NCBI GenBank assembly: GCA_022827225.1
Contig: JAJDTJ010000079.1
Span: forward strand, 1-54,031
Length of the DNA stretch: 54,031 nucleotides
Direction: 5' to 3'
Origin: Candidatus Poribacteria bacterium
Lineage (GTDB): Bacteria; Poribacteria; WGA-4E; WGA-3G
In this document: positions 42,221-51,652 of the stretch, piece by piece
How the letters are laid out: the number at the start of each line of letters is the position of its first letter
How positions within the stretch are numbered: the first letter of the stretch is position 1
Notes under the pieces: model-generated
Database searches by the model: none
Told to the model about the DNA's origin: nothing
The model's input: only the letters and a program-made list of their open reading frames with translations
Position numbers and translations under genes: made by a program

Positions 42221-43000
42221 ATGAGACATCTTGAATACATTGACACCATCAAGCAGGGGGACTGCGTTGCGTTGATGTCCGAAATGCCGGATGAATGTGT
42301 TGACCTCATCATAACGGATCCACCTTTTGCCATCGACTTCAAAGCGAATCGCCATAATTACAATCGAAAAGGGAGTCGAGTCCTTGAAGGTTACAACGAG
42401 ATTGAAGCGAGCGACTATCTTGCTTTTACACTTGATTGGCTCTCCGCTGCCACAAGAGTGCTAAAAGATTCCGGCAGTATGTATGTCTTCTCAGGTTGGA
42501 ATCATCTGAAAGATATCTTAATAGCCATTGATCAATGTGGACTTACGACAGTCAATCACCTCATTTGGAAATACCAGTTTGGTGTTGTTACGAAGCGTAA
42601 GTACGTAACGTCTCACTACCACTGTCTTTTCTTGTGCAAAAATGACAAGAAACGAAAGTTTTATCCCTATCGCCGATTTGATAAGGATGCAAAGACAGAA
42701 AATGGCGGGTCGGCACACTACAAAGACAAAGAGGATGTCTGGGAAATCAAGAGAGAATATTGGCAAGGCGCAATCAAAACACCGACGAAATTACCCGCTG
42801 AACTCATTGAGAAAATTCTTGACTATTCCAGTGAAAAAGGCGATGTCGTTTTGGACCCATTTTTAGGCTCCGGACAAGTCGCTGTTGTGAGCAAAATGAA
42901 AGGACGACACTACATCGGTTTCGAGATTGTGTCTGCATATCATGAATTTGCCCGCGACCGGCTTGAGTCAGGAAAATATTTAATTCAGAAAACAGTATGA
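42221..43000 (+). CDS. Site-specific DNA methyltransferase (N4/N6, beta class)
   Basis: The 259-residue protein has catalytic motif IV as LIITDPPFAI (about residues 28-37) before motif I as LDPFLGSGQVAVVSKMKGR (about 210-228), the order found in beta-class amino-methyltransferases. It would methylate adenine N6 or cytosine N4 at a specific site. The short target-recognition region lies between. It starts 16 bases after the UxuA-like gene and is followed after 13 bases by an Rpn-type nuclease, so the three may be co-transcribed. No standard restriction endonuclease is nearby. Confidence 0.85.
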   Translation: MRHLEYIDTIKQGDCVALMSEMPDECVDLIITDPPFAIDFKANRHNYNRKGSRVLEGYNEIEASDYLAFTLDWLSAATRVLKDSGSMYVFSGWNHLKDILIAIDQCGLTTVNHLIWKYQFGVVTKRKYVTSHYHCLFLCKNDKKRKFYPYRRFDKDAKTENGGSAHYKDKEDVWEIKREYWQGAIKTPTKLPAELIEKILDYSSEKGDVVLDPFLGSGQVAVVSKMKGRHYIGFEIVSAYHEFARDRLESGKYLIQKTV

Positions 43001-43013
43001 AAAGGAGGACAAA

Positions 43014-43802
43014 ATGACGCAAGTTGTTCCCTTACGATACGATACTGCATTTAAGAAAGCGTTCAGTCAACCGGAGATCTTCTGTCAATTTGCCGAAGAC
43101 GTTTTAGGTATCAAATTTCATACCGATGAGGTCCATCGCGGCTACAAATTCCTTGAACCCATTGGGCAGGTTGATATCGAATACGATCTGTTCGCTGAGG
43201 ACCCAGAATCTCGTATTGTCGTTGAGATACAACATGTCAAAGAACGACACTTCTATGATCGTTTCCTATATTATCATCTTATTAACCTCGTCGAACAGGT
43301 AAAAAACAGCAAAGCGTACCAGTTTGATCGAACAGTTTACACAATTGTTGTCCTAACAAGTCCGTATAGCGAGAGCGAAATTGACTTTAGCGTTGCCATC
43401 ACAGATTTCAATCCAATCAACGAATTTAGCCGTAAAGTCGATGTTTATCCGCATCAACTCGTGTTTGTAGTGCCACGTATGGTTAATGAAAAAACACCAT
43501 CTGGCATCAAAGCGTGGTTAGAACTCCTGCTCGATTCCCTCGATGGTGAGATAGATGAAAGCCACTACAACTCCCCAATTTTCGAGAGGGTGATTGATGC
43601 GGTTAAACGGGACAACATCTCACCGGAGGAGCGCAGGGTCCTCAAAGATGAAGAGTCTTGGGAAGATACCCTCATAGATGTGAGACAGAAGGAAAAGGAA
43701 GACATTGCACGCGCACTGATGAGCGAAGGCATAAGCACCGAAGTTATTGCACGAACAACGGGCCTCACAGCAACAGAAATCGAAAAACTGAAGCAATCAT
43801 AA
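43014..43802 (+). CDS. Rpn/PD-(D/E)XK family nuclease (transposase-like)
   Basis: The 262-residue protein begins LRYDTAFKKAFSQPEIFCQF and shows the PD-(D/E)XK_2 core: VDIEYDLFAEDPESRIVVEI, with Asp and E-x-Q in place of E-x-K, then HFYDRFLYYHLINLVEQ. Rpn proteins are DNA endonucleases that promote recombination. A short helical C-terminus ends MSEGISTEVIARTTGLT. GGAGG lies six bases before the ATG. The adjacent methyltransferase invites the idea of a restriction-modification-like pair, but Rpn genes also occur alone as mobile-associated genes. Confidence 0.78.
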   Translation: MTQVVPLRYDTAFKKAFSQPEIFCQFAEDVLGIKFHTDEVHRGYKFLEPIGQVDIEYDLFAEDPESRIVVEIQHVKERHFYDRFLYYHLINLVEQVKNSKAYQFDRTVYTIVVLTSPYSESEIDFSVAITDFNPINEFSRKVDVYPHQLVFVVPRMVNEKTPSGIKAWLELLLDSLDGEIDESHYNSPIFERVIDAVKRDNISPEERRVLKDEESWEDTLIDVRQKEKEDIARALMSEGISTEVIARTTGLTATEIEKLKQS

Positions 43803-43880
43803 ACCCCGAGCCGTGCTAATAACAGGGCAATACGATAAACTACCTTAAATTCATCAAACCTCGCCAGTGAAGGCGACATT

Positions 43881-44924
43881 TTATGTAATCGGCACAGAAC
43901 GACCAATTCGTGCCGATTCATAGAGCGCATCAAAGATTTTCGTTATATTCAACACCTCTTCCGCCGGTACCGGAGACGGCAAACCTTCCCGAATAGCCGT
44001 GTGGAACGACGCAAACTCACCCGGCAACCCTTTTAACAGTTTCGGTTCGTAATTCACCATCTCGTCTTTCTTATCGAGGTAAATCTGAAGCGGTTCGTAA
44101 GTCGCACCGGCTAAATCGCCCATAAAGAACGTGCCGCCGATATTCTGAATATGCGATGCCCACGCAGTCTCCAGCGTCACTGTCAACCCACTCTCAAAAC
44201 GGATTGTACCCATCGCGAAGTCTTCGACTTCAAAATCTTCAGGATTCCATTTGCCCCACGGATTGATAACATCCTTTTTATGCCCAAACTTCGTTGCTGT
44301 CATCCCGAACGCCTCAACAGGTTTCGGACAACCGATCATCCAGAGTAACACATCCAAAATATGCACACCGATGTCAATCAACGGTCCTCCGCCAGCAATG
44401 GCTTTACTCAGAAACGACGGTGAAGCAGGGACACCGCGACGACGCATCGCCATGGCGCGGGCATAATAGACATCACCGAAAAAACCTTCATCGTAGAGTT
44501 TCCGCAACGTGCGTGCCTCAGCACGGAACCGAGATTGTAGACCGATCTGCAGGATTTTACCACTCGCTTTCTGTGCATCCACCATGGCTTGCCCATCAAT
44601 TGCGTTGGCAGCAATCGGCTTTTCGCAGATAACGTGTTTTCCAGCATTCAGCGCAGCAATCGTCGGTCCTGCGTGGAAATTATTTGGTGTGCAAACGCTG
44701 ACTGCGTCAAGCTCATCCATCGCAACCAATTTCTCATAATCGGTGAAAACGTGCGGGATGTCGTGCTTTTTAGCAAACGCCTTCGCACGGGTTTCGTCAA
44801 TGTCGCACGCGGCGATAATCGAAACACCTTCGACACCTTTATGACCGGGAAGGTGTTTACCGCCAGCAATACCACCGCACCCAACGATACCTACTTTAAC
44901 TTCTTTTACCTTCGTTTCTTTCAT
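43881..44924 (-). CDS. Gfo/Idh/MocA family oxidoreductase
   Basis: The 347-residue protein has the N-terminal Rossmann motif VGIVGCGGIAGGKHLPG, the family signature Lys in VICEKPIAANA, and the C-terminal alpha/beta domain with GGPLIDIGVHILDVLLW (catalytic His region). These enzymes oxidise or reduce sugars, inositols or sugar acids with NAD(P). The substrate is unknown; the UxuA-like gene and PhyH neighbours fit a carbohydrate catabolic context. The start codon is preceded by GAGGA on the minus strand. Confidence 0.85.
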   Translation of the reverse strand: MKETKVKEVKVGIVGCGGIAGGKHLPGHKGVEGVSIIAACDIDETRAKAFAKKHDIPHVFTDYEKLVAMDELDAVSVCTPNNFHAGPTIAALNAGKHVICEKPIAANAIDGQAMVDAQKASGKILQIGLQSRFRAEARTLRKLYDEGFFGDVYYARAMAMRRRGVPASPSFLSKAIAGGGPLIDIGVHILDVLLWMIGCPKPVEAFGMTATKFGHKKDVINPWGKWNPEDFEVEDFAMGTIRFESGLTVTLETAWASHIQNIGGTFFMGDLAGATYEPLQIYLDKKDEMVNYEPKLLKGLPGEFASFHTAIREGLPSPVPAEEVLNITKIFDALYESARIGRSVPIT

Positions 44925-44997
44925 ATTAATCCTCTTTCACGATTTTATCATAAATCCGCGCTTCCAAAGCGCGCCTATCAATAGTTGTTGACTTAAT

Positions 44998-45846
44998 TTA
45001 GACCGTCACGACTTGTGGTGCCTGTTCTAAATCCAGATTGTGTGCCGTTGCCCATTCTGCACCAGCCCAGTGAACACCGTTCGGGTCGCGCCTGCCCTGC
45101 GTATCCGTGGATGCGCCGAGAAACTGCCTACCGAGATCGTCCAGATTTTCCTCCAGAACCGCATCCGGTTGTAACGTATCGTTATAATACCGTAGATAAT
45201 AATCAGGTTTAATCCAGCGATAATGGTAACCGTAGATAACCACTTTAGAGATGTACTCCGTGAAATTCAGCCCTGCTGCATGGTAGATACGACTCTCAAA
45301 CAGAAACGCATCGCCTGCTTGGAGCAGCGGTTCATCATACATAGGTGGATCGACTTCACCTTCACGCATACGCAGCGGTTCACCCGATTTATGACTTTTC
45401 CGAATAAACCACGTTGCACCTGAGTTTGGAGCACTGAAATCCGTTAAACAGTAACCAACCTTCAGACCGACACGTGGACATTTTTCGTGTCCGACATCCA
45501 AATGCACACCGACATCTCGATGCCAGTTCCGGCTGTCAGGTTTCTCAGGCGCCTGTGGATGTTTGTAGATCAATGCGGTATTCGTGATATGGATATTCGT
45601 GCCGAGCAGTTGAAGCACCAACGGCACTGCTTTCGATTGCGTGGCGAGATCGGCAAATGCAGGCTCTTGCACCAACCCGTCTCGGCGATGCGCGTAATAC
45701 CCGTGATATTCAAACGATTCCATGAGTCGGTCGCCTGCTTCAGTCAAGCGGTCAATCATTTCGTTATCAATCGCGGAACGCACGATCAGGTAACCGTTCT
45801 CCTCAAATTCCGCGCGTTGCGCCTCTGTCAACTGAATAAATTCCAT
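44998..45846 (-). CDS. Phytanoyl-CoA dioxygenase family protein (canonical metal site)
   Basis: The 282-residue protein has HxD in NWHRDVGVHLDVG and the distal His in ESRIYHAAGLNFT, with PRVGLKVGYCLTDFSAPNSG and WFIRKSHKSGEPL between them. It is closely related to the PhyH gene at 52972, sharing the start (EFIQLTEAQRAEFEENGYLI) and the C-terminus (HNLDLEQAPQVVTV). Substrate unknown. Its leader on the minus strand, ACCGCAAGGAAAATTAAAAA before the ATG, matches that of dtd. Confidence 0.82.
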   Translation of the reverse strand: MEFIQLTEAQRAEFEENGYLIVRSAIDNEMIDRLTEAGDRLMESFEYHGYYAHRRDGLVQEPAFADLATQSKAVPLVLQLLGTNIHITNTALIYKHPQAPEKPDSRNWHRDVGVHLDVGHEKCPRVGLKVGYCLTDFSAPNSGATWFIRKSHKSGEPLRMREGEVDPPMYDEPLLQAGDAFLFESRIYHAAGLNFTEYISKVVIYGYHYRWIKPDYYLRYYNDTLQPDAVLEENLDDLGRQFLGASTDTQGRRDPNGVHWAGAEWATAHNLDLEQAPQVVTV

Positions 45847-46021
45847 TTTTTAATTTTCCTTGCGGTTAAAGCGTGTGGGTGCTTTGCTTCGGTATTCCTC
45901 AAGGGATGTGCCGTTCTTTTCTCTGGAGTCGCCAACCTCTACCGGTTTGACTTGATTTTCTATGCTAATTCAAGAGAGTGTTCTTCATAGATGCGTTTAC
46001 AAGCTTCGCTCTGATAGAGGG

Positions 46022-46050
46022 TTGACAAACACGTGGAAGTATATTATCAT
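46022..46050 (+). promoter_or_regulatory. Sigma-70 promoter for the GMC oxidoreductase operon
   Basis: TTGACA (46022-46027) and TATCAT (46045-46050) are 17 bases apart, about 90 bases before the ATG at 46141. The rest of the 45847-46140 gap shows no gene. Confidence 0.6.
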
Positions 46051-46140
46051 AAATATCAAATCGTGTCTATCAATGAACGAGACAATGCAGCAGTTTTTTA
46101 GTTTTCAGCAATCATTGGCTTAAGAATTCTCTCTAAGGAT

Positions 46141-47697
46141 ATGAACACACCACACGCTTGGTCTTCAAGTATCAGCAACAAAATCTTCTCTCTGCTGAAT
46201 CGAAAGAAGGTACAACAGCAAGAGCATGCCGACGTATGTGTTATCGGTTCCGGAGCAGGCGGTGCAGTCGTCGCGAAGGTCCTCGCCGAAGCAGGATTAT
46301 CGGTCATCATTTTAGAGGCAGGCGAAAATCACGACCCAACCACCTTCGGCAGCTACGAACCGGAGATGCTGCGCCGTCTCTTCTGGGATAGCGGTCTAAG
46401 GCGCACACGCGACGGTGCCATCGTCATCTCACAAGGGAGAGGCGTCGGCGGTTCAACCGTACATAATCTCTGCTATGCTGTGCGTCCACCACAGGTATTA
46501 TTGGACAGATGGAGGGTGCCAGACCTCTCAGCGCACTTCGAGCGCGTAGAGCAGACCCTCGGCGTTACACAAATACCCGAGACGGATGTAAATCGCTTAA
46601 ACGCTGTTATCCGCCGCGGCTGCGAAGCGATGGGATGGCACGGTGTCGTACAACGGCACAATCGCGGCGCCTGTCCATCATGTGGGGCACAGTGTCTTTT
46701 TGGATGTCCCGCCTCAAAATCGACTCAGGACGGATCAACAAGAACAGGCAAACAGAGCATGGCGGTAACGTACATCCCTCTGGCACTTGCCGCGGGTGCC
46801 AAACTCTTTAGCAACTGCACAGCGGAGAAGATTCACGTGGACAGAGACAGAGCTGCAGGTGTTTTCGCACAACTGCCATCAGGTAATTTGTATGTTCAAA
46901 GCAAAGTGGTGGTACTCGCCGCGGGTGCCATCAACTCGCCACAACTCTGGTTAAAAAGCCGATTGCCGAACACAAACCGACAGGTCGGGACAAATCTTCA
47001 TCTGCATCCTGCCGTTTTTGTCGGTGGAATCTTCGACGAAGCCATTGACGGACACATCGGTATCCCACAAAGTTTCTATATTGATGAATTCCTTGACATG
47101 GAAAAGGCACCGGGCAGCGGCTATTTGCTCATGCCTGCGTTCGGTTCACAAATGATAGTTGCCGCAAGCCTACCGGGATTCGGCGAGAACCATCATGAAC
47201 TGATGGAACGCTACCGTCACATCGCCGCGCTGCTTGTCCTCCTACATGATAATAGAACAACCGGACGCGTATCGGTCAATTACAAAGGTACGCCGAATAT
47301 CGCCTACCGACTGCGGAGAGCAGATAAAAGGATATTAGTAGAAGGCGCGATCAATGCCGCTCGCCTCCTTTTCGCTGCAGGTGCCACTGAGATACTGATG
47401 CCTTACACACAACACTTCCCTATTAAGACAGAAACAGGGCTGGAGATTATTCGCCAACGCGGTATCGTACCAAACGACATCATGCTGGCTTCCAGTCATC
47501 CACAAGGCACACTCCGAATGGGTAGAAATCCGGTGGGATCCGTTGTTAAACTTTCCGGGGAATCCCGGGCAGTGGAAGGTCTGTTTGTTGCCGATGCGAG
47601 TCTGTTTCCGACCTCTATTGGCGTGCCACCGACGTTGACAATCGCCGCACTTGCTGAGCACGTCGCAAATCAGATAATTGAGAGTCGTTTCGCATAG
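46141..47697 (+). CDS. GMC family FAD-dependent oxidoreductase
   Basis: The 518-residue protein has the FAD-binding motif CVIGSGAGGAVVAKVLAEAG, the GMC signature GRGVGGSTVHNLCYAVRPP, a second motif LAAGAINSPQLWLKS and the C-terminal GLFVADASLFPTSIGVPPTL. A Cys-rich segment, CPSCGAQCLFGCPASKS, is like that of long-chain alcohol and some sugar oxidoreductases. It oxidises an alcohol; the substrate is unknown. Only AAGG, four bases before the ATG, serves as a ribosome binding site. It overlaps the longest possible frame of the next gene, but with the preferred GTG start the gap is 25 bases. Confidence 0.88.
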   Translation: MNTPHAWSSSISNKIFSLLNRKKVQQQEHADVCVIGSGAGGAVVAKVLAEAGLSVIILEAGENHDPTTFGSYEPEMLRRLFWDSGLRRTRDGAIVISQGRGVGGSTVHNLCYAVRPPQVLLDRWRVPDLSAHFERVEQTLGVTQIPETDVNRLNAVIRRGCEAMGWHGVVQRHNRGACPSCGAQCLFGCPASKSTQDGSTRTGKQSMAVTYIPLALAAGAKLFSNCTAEKIHVDRDRAAGVFAQLPSGNLYVQSKVVVLAAGAINSPQLWLKSRLPNTNRQVGTNLHLHPAVFVGGIFDEAIDGHIGIPQSFYIDEFLDMEKAPGSGYLLMPAFGSQMIVAASLPGFGENHHELMERYRHIAALLVLLHDNRTTGRVSVNYKGTPNIAYRLRRADKRILVEGAINAARLLFAAGATEILMPYTQHFPIKTETGLEIIRQRGIVPNDIMLASSHPQGTLRMGRNPVGSVVKLSGESRAVEGLFVADASLFPTSIGVPPTLTIAALAEHVANQIIESRFA

Positions 47698-47722
47698 CAT
47701 TTCCTTATGGAAGGAGGTAAGG

Positions 47723-48757
47723 GTGAAAAAAGAAGAATGGAAGGATGGAATGATGGAAGAAGGGAAGGAAAGTCTCTCATCTAACCTTCCACCCTTCCGA
47801 TCTTCCATCCCTTGCTTTCCACTCGGGAACTTTCCGACGCCGGTGCAGCGTCTTTCAAACCTTGAGCGGGTGCTCGGTTTTGAGTCGCTCTGGGTAAAAC
47901 GAGACGACCTAAGCGGTCCTTTAGGTGGCGGCAATAAAGTGAGAAAACTTGAATATATGTTCGCAGCGGCAGCACACGCTGATACCAAAAAGACGCTCTT
48001 CACAATTGGACCCACCGGTTCTAACCATGTTCGCGCGACAGCAGTCTATGGGAAGGCATCTGGATTCCGGGTGGAATGTCTGCTCTTTAAACAACCGCCT
48101 ACCGCGTATTCGGAAACAAACTACCGCATAATTTGCGAACACGCCGAAGCGGTCCGCGAAGTCGATCACATGACGACAATGTTCGCGCGTTATGCTTATG
48201 AACAACTGAAAACCGCCTTCGGTATCGGAGAGGAACGTTATTTTATTCCCGCGGGTGGCTCGTCGCCACTCGGTTCCGTCGGCTATGTAAAAGCGGTCTC
48301 AGAACTGAAATCACAGATTGAGGACGGCACCCTACCAGAACCGAGATTTATCTTTGTGCCGGTGGGGACCTGTGGCACTATAGCAGGTTTAGCGGTCGGC
48401 GTTCGGCTCGCAGGGCTGAAATCCCATGTCGTCGGCATCCGCGTCGCCGATCGCGTGGTGGCAAACTCGTGGGCGATCTTACGGATGGTCAAACAGATCC
48501 ACCGCCTCATCAGGATGGCGGATTCAAGCAATATCCGCGCACAGCATATCGAACTCTGGCACGATGACTTCGGAGACGGGTACGCTATCCCAACCGAAGC
48601 GGGTGCCCAAGCAGTAGAACTGATGGCTGAACATGAAGGGCTCACCCTTGAAAACACCTATACCGGCAAGGCACTGGCAGGGTTAATTCACTACGTAACG
48701 ACACACGGATATGAAGATGAACCGATACTCTTCTGGCACACCTACGGGACAACCTAA
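47723..48757 (+). CDS. PLP-dependent D-cysteine desulfhydrase / ACC deaminase-like enzyme
   Basis: The 344-residue enzyme belongs to fold type II PLP enzymes. The PLP-Lys motif is LGGGNKVRKLEYMFA, and the phosphate-binding region is PAGGSSPLGSVGYVKA followed by VPVGTCGTIAGLAVG. It may deaminate D-cysteine, ACC or a related amino acid. The GTG start at 47723 follows a perfect AAGGAGGT; the first 33 or so residues (KKEEWKDGMMEEGKESLSS) are translated from a purine-rich repeat, and the family homology begins at CFPLGNFPTPVQRL. The stop overlaps an ATG of the next frame (TAATG). Confidence 0.85.
   Translation: MKKEEWKDGMMEEGKESLSSNLPPFRSSIPCFPLGNFPTPVQRLSNLERVLGFESLWVKRDDLSGPLGGGNKVRKLEYMFAAAAHADTKKTLFTIGPTGSNHVRATAVYGKASGFRVECLLFKQPPTAYSETNYRIICEHAEAVREVDHMTTMFARYAYEQLKTAFGIGEERYFIPAGGSSPLGSVGYVKAVSELKSQIEDGTLPEPRFIFVPVGTCGTIAGLAVGVRLAGLKSHVVGIRVADRVVANSWAILRMVKQIHRLIRMADSSNIRAQHIELWHDDFGDGYAIPTEAGAQAVELMAEHEGLTLENTYTGKALAGLIHYVTTHGYEDEPILFWHTYGTT
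47727..47822. repeat. Purine-rich/pyrimidine-rich foldback repeat, copy 3 (translated)
   Basis: GAAGAATGGAAGGATGGAAT and AAGGGAAGGAAAG are followed by ACCTTCCACCCTTCC and TTCCATCCCTTGC, as in the copies at 2764 and 9598. Here a strong ribosome binding site and GTG lie at its left edge, so the repeat is in frame with and probably translated as the N-terminus of the PLP enzyme. Confidence 0.7.
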
Positions 48758-48785
48758 TGCTTTGTCCCATTAAAGTATGGAAATC

Positions 48786-48800
48786 GCGAGCACAGCTCGC
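48786..48800. repeat. Small palindrome GCGAGC-ACA-GCTCGC
   Basis: A perfect six-base stem followed by TCCTACAAAA lies in the 75 bases upstream of the amidohydrolase ribosome binding site. CTCCTAC also follows the units at 14398-14472, so it may be another small dispersed repeat. Confidence 0.45.
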
Positions 48801-48831
48801 TCCTACAAAAAAATATATGGAGAAAAGCATA

Positions 48832-49917
48832 ATGAGAACAGACAATGGAAAACCGAGTTTCGTTCAAACGGGAATGTCCATAATTGACTGCGATCTCCAT
48901 AACCGATTGCCTTCACTGCGGATGCTATATCCGTATCTACCCGACTACTGGTGCGACTACTGCGAAGAATCCGGTTTCCCTGGACCCGATGCCAACGACT
49001 ATCCTGACGGTGTACCGACCTCAACACACCCGAAGATTACACATCCGTCAGAAGGGCGTCCGGCATCGGATTTGGCATTGCTACGCAAGCATGCGCTCGA
49101 TTTTTGGAACGTCGAATCCGGGATCCTCACGTGCGGGTATCGGGTCCAGAGCGTCCACAACGAAGACCTCGCAGCAGCACTCGCCTCGGCAGTTAACGAT
49201 TGGCAGATTGAGCACTGGCTTGACCCAGAACCGCGTTTGCGGGCTTCATTGATTGTACCGAGCCAAAATCCTGAACTCGCAGTCCGGGAAATTGAACGTT
49301 TAGGTGGACACCCCAGATTCGTCCAAGTCATGCTACCTGCCCGATCACAAGCACCTTATGGCAATAGACGCTACCACCCGATTTATGAAGCAGCCGTGCG
49401 TCATCAACTCGTCGTCGGTATCCATTACGGCGGCGCCCCGGGATTGCCACCGACATCTGTCGGGTGGCCCTCAACCTATCTGGAGGAATATGTCGGCATG
49501 TCGCAAGTATTTCAGGCACAAGTATTGAGCCTCGTATCCGAAGGCGTTTTCGATCAGTTCCCAGATTTACGCGTCGCGCTTATCGAAACGGGTGTGACAT
49601 GGATGCCGTCGCTTATGTGGCGGTTCGATAAAGAGTGGCGCGGCTTAAGACATCTGACACCGTGGGTCAAGCGACCGCCATCGGATTATGTTCGAGAACA
49701 TATCCGTATGACGCTCCAACCGATTGATGCGCCACCAACCGCAGCAGAACTGCTTCAGATCGTCGGACAACTCGACTCCGAAGACATGTTAATGTTCTCA
49801 AGCGACTATCCGCACTGGCATTACGACACCCCAGAAGAGGCGTTCCCGGCGCAGCTGCCGCAATCGCTGGCACGTAAAATCTTATCTGAAAATGCCCGAG
49901 AATTCTACCACTTCTAA
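48832..49917 (+). CDS. Amidohydrolase-family metal-dependent hydrolase
   Basis: The 361-residue protein belongs to the amidohydrolase_2 (COG2159) group: IIDCDLHNRLP (D-x-H metal site at the N-terminus), VVGIHYGGAPG, LRVALIETGVTWMPSLMWRF and the late Asp in MFSSDYPHWHYDTPEEA. These enzymes hydrolyse or decarboxylate cyclic or aromatic acids. ATG 48832 is chosen because GGAG lies nine bases upstream; the frame extends back to 48757 over an untranslated-looking stretch. Its paralogue is at 51651. Confidence 0.83.
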   Translation: MRTDNGKPSFVQTGMSIIDCDLHNRLPSLRMLYPYLPDYWCDYCEESGFPGPDANDYPDGVPTSTHPKITHPSEGRPASDLALLRKHALDFWNVESGILTCGYRVQSVHNEDLAAALASAVNDWQIEHWLDPEPRLRASLIVPSQNPELAVREIERLGGHPRFVQVMLPARSQAPYGNRRYHPIYEAAVRHQLVVGIHYGGAPGLPPTSVGWPSTYLEEYVGMSQVFQAQVLSLVSEGVFDQFPDLRVALIETGVTWMPSLMWRFDKEWRGLRHLTPWVKRPPSDYVREHIRMTLQPIDAPPTAAELLQIVGQLDSEDMLMFSSDYPHWHYDTPEEAFPAQLPQSLARKILSENAREFYHF

Positions 49918-49963
49918 AGCGTTTCTGCAACATGATAGTGTTTACCAAAAGGAGATAACGATA

Positions 49964-51316
49964 ATGACGCGTGAAGGATTTGAGGCTAAAGTTGATCAAC
50001 TGTTTGCAGAATGGAACAAAATAGATTCTCCGGGTGCTGCCGTCGCGGTTACCAGAAACGGCGAAATTATCTATACACACGGATACGGCATGGCGAATCT
50101 GGAATACGATATCCCGATTACACCGACGAGTATCTTCGACATCGCTTCAGTGTCCAAGCAATTCGCAGCGTTTGCTATCACCACCCTATCACACGACGGA
50201 AAACTTTCGTTAGACGATGATATACGGGTACACCTACCCGATGTCCCTGACTTCGGTAGCACAATCACAATCCGGCATCTCCTACATCACACCAGCGGAT
50301 TGCGAGATTGGGTACAGTCGCTTGTTATCGCTGGTGATATGATGGATGACGTAATTTCGTTTAAGCATATTCTGAAAATGGTCCGGCATCAGAAAGCACT
50401 CAATTTCGAGCCGGGAACAGCGTATTCGTATAGTAATACGGGTTACAACCTGCTGGCAGAAATCGTCGAAACAACAACAGGAAACTCGTTTCGAGAATGG
50501 ACAGATACCAACATCTTCAAGCCGCTTAACATGACCAATACCCACTTCCACGACGACTACGAAATGATTCTGAAGAACCGGGCATACTCGTATCAAGCCG
50601 TCGAAAACGGCGGATTTAAGCATGCTGTTAACAACACAACCGCACTCGGCTCAAGTTCTCTCTATTCAACAGTAGAAGATCTGGCGAAATGGATACTGAA
50701 TTTTGATAACACACAGATTGGCGAACAGACGGTGATTGACCAGATGCACCAACGTGGTGTGTTGAACAATGGAGAACAGATTAGTTACGCCTTGGGGTTG
50801 AGTATCGGTGAATATAGAGGGTTGAAGACAGTCGGGCACAGCGGATCATGGCGCGGATTTCGGAGCCACTTGATGCGTTTTCCCGATCAGAAATTTGGCG
50901 TTGTTATCTTATGCAATCTAAACACCTTTAACCCGCTCCGTTTGGCAGAAAAGGTGGCGGACATCTATCTTGCGGATGTCCTCGCGCCTGTAGAAGCATC
51001 CGAACCACAAAAAGCAGTACCTGATGAGGACACCAAACCTGCACCGCTGACACCAGAACAGTTGGCAGAATTTGAGGGCGACTATTATACCGAAGAACTT
51101 GACACAACCTATACGATTGTTGTAGGCAAAAATGGACTTGTTGCAAAGCACAGACGACACGACGATATATTTCTCACCTACACGGGTGATCATTTTACCG
51201 GGAATGTATGGTTTTTCCCAGAGATCCGTTTCACACGAGACGATACTGGACAGATCGCAGGATTTAGACTAACAGGAGGCAGAGTCAGAAACCTACACTT
51301 TGAAAAAAGAAATTAA
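49964..51316 (+). CDS. Serine hydrolase, beta-lactamase class C / PBP family
   Basis: The 450-residue protein has the S-x-x-K motif in FDIASVSKQFAAFA, the Y-S-N motif in YSYSNTGYNLLAEI and the H-x-G motif in TVGHSGSWRGF, the active-site set of class C beta-lactamases and esterases. After about residue 345, an extra C-terminal beta domain (TPEQLAEFEGDYYTEELDTT) is like those of related esterases and D-aminopeptidases. No signal peptide is apparent, so it may act in the cytoplasm on amides or esters. GGAG lies nine bases before ATG 49964. Confidence 0.85.
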   Translation: MTREGFEAKVDQLFAEWNKIDSPGAAVAVTRNGEIIYTHGYGMANLEYDIPITPTSIFDIASVSKQFAAFAITTLSHDGKLSLDDDIRVHLPDVPDFGSTITIRHLLHHTSGLRDWVQSLVIAGDMMDDVISFKHILKMVRHQKALNFEPGTAYSYSNTGYNLLAEIVETTTGNSFREWTDTNIFKPLNMTNTHFHDDYEMILKNRAYSYQAVENGGFKHAVNNTTALGSSSLYSTVEDLAKWILNFDNTQIGEQTVIDQMHQRGVLNNGEQISYALGLSIGEYRGLKTVGHSGSWRGFRSHLMRFPDQKFGVVILCNLNTFNPLRLAEKVADIYLADVLAPVEASEPQKAVPDEDTKPAPLTPEQLAEFEGDYYTEELDTTYTIVVGKNGLVAKHRRHDDIFLTYTGDHFTGNVWFFPEIRFTRDDTGQIAGFRLTGGRVRNLHFEKRN

Positions 51317-51623
51317 GAAATGTGAAGACGATAATAAAAATACAAATGTAGACCTCTATCTTTAATACCCATTCGTACAAGCAAAAACACTGAAGGTCCT
51401 GGTATCTAATTCAGGGTCATTCAATTGTCCGTTTTTGGTGTTGTCCTTTTCATAGGCGCTAAAACTCAATATATATCACCTAAAATATGAATACAATTAT
51501 GGCAACCGATCAAAATTTTCGCAGCATTTCGCTAGATTTCGCAGCATTTCACAAGAAGGTAAAACCGTAAACACAGAACACGATATGTGTCAAGCAGAAG
51601 GTTTTCGCGGGACTGATTTTTTA
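51317..51623. other. 307-base intergenic region with a small direct repeat
   Basis: No gene is visible. TTTCGCAGCATTTC occurs twice, at 51517-51530 and 51537-51550, with a period of 20 bases. The rest is AT-rich without clear stems up to the promoter at 51624. Confidence 0.55.
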
Positions 51624-51652
51624 TTGACATTTGTATAAAACTCCGATATAAT
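51624..51652 (+). promoter_or_regulatory. Consensus sigma-70 promoter overlapping an ATG
   Basis: TTGACA (51624-51629) and TATAAT (51647-51652) are separated by 17 bases, a perfect consensus match. The -10 box includes the first two bases of the ATG at 51651, and transcription should start near 51659, inside the frame that ATG opens. Confidence 0.75.
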
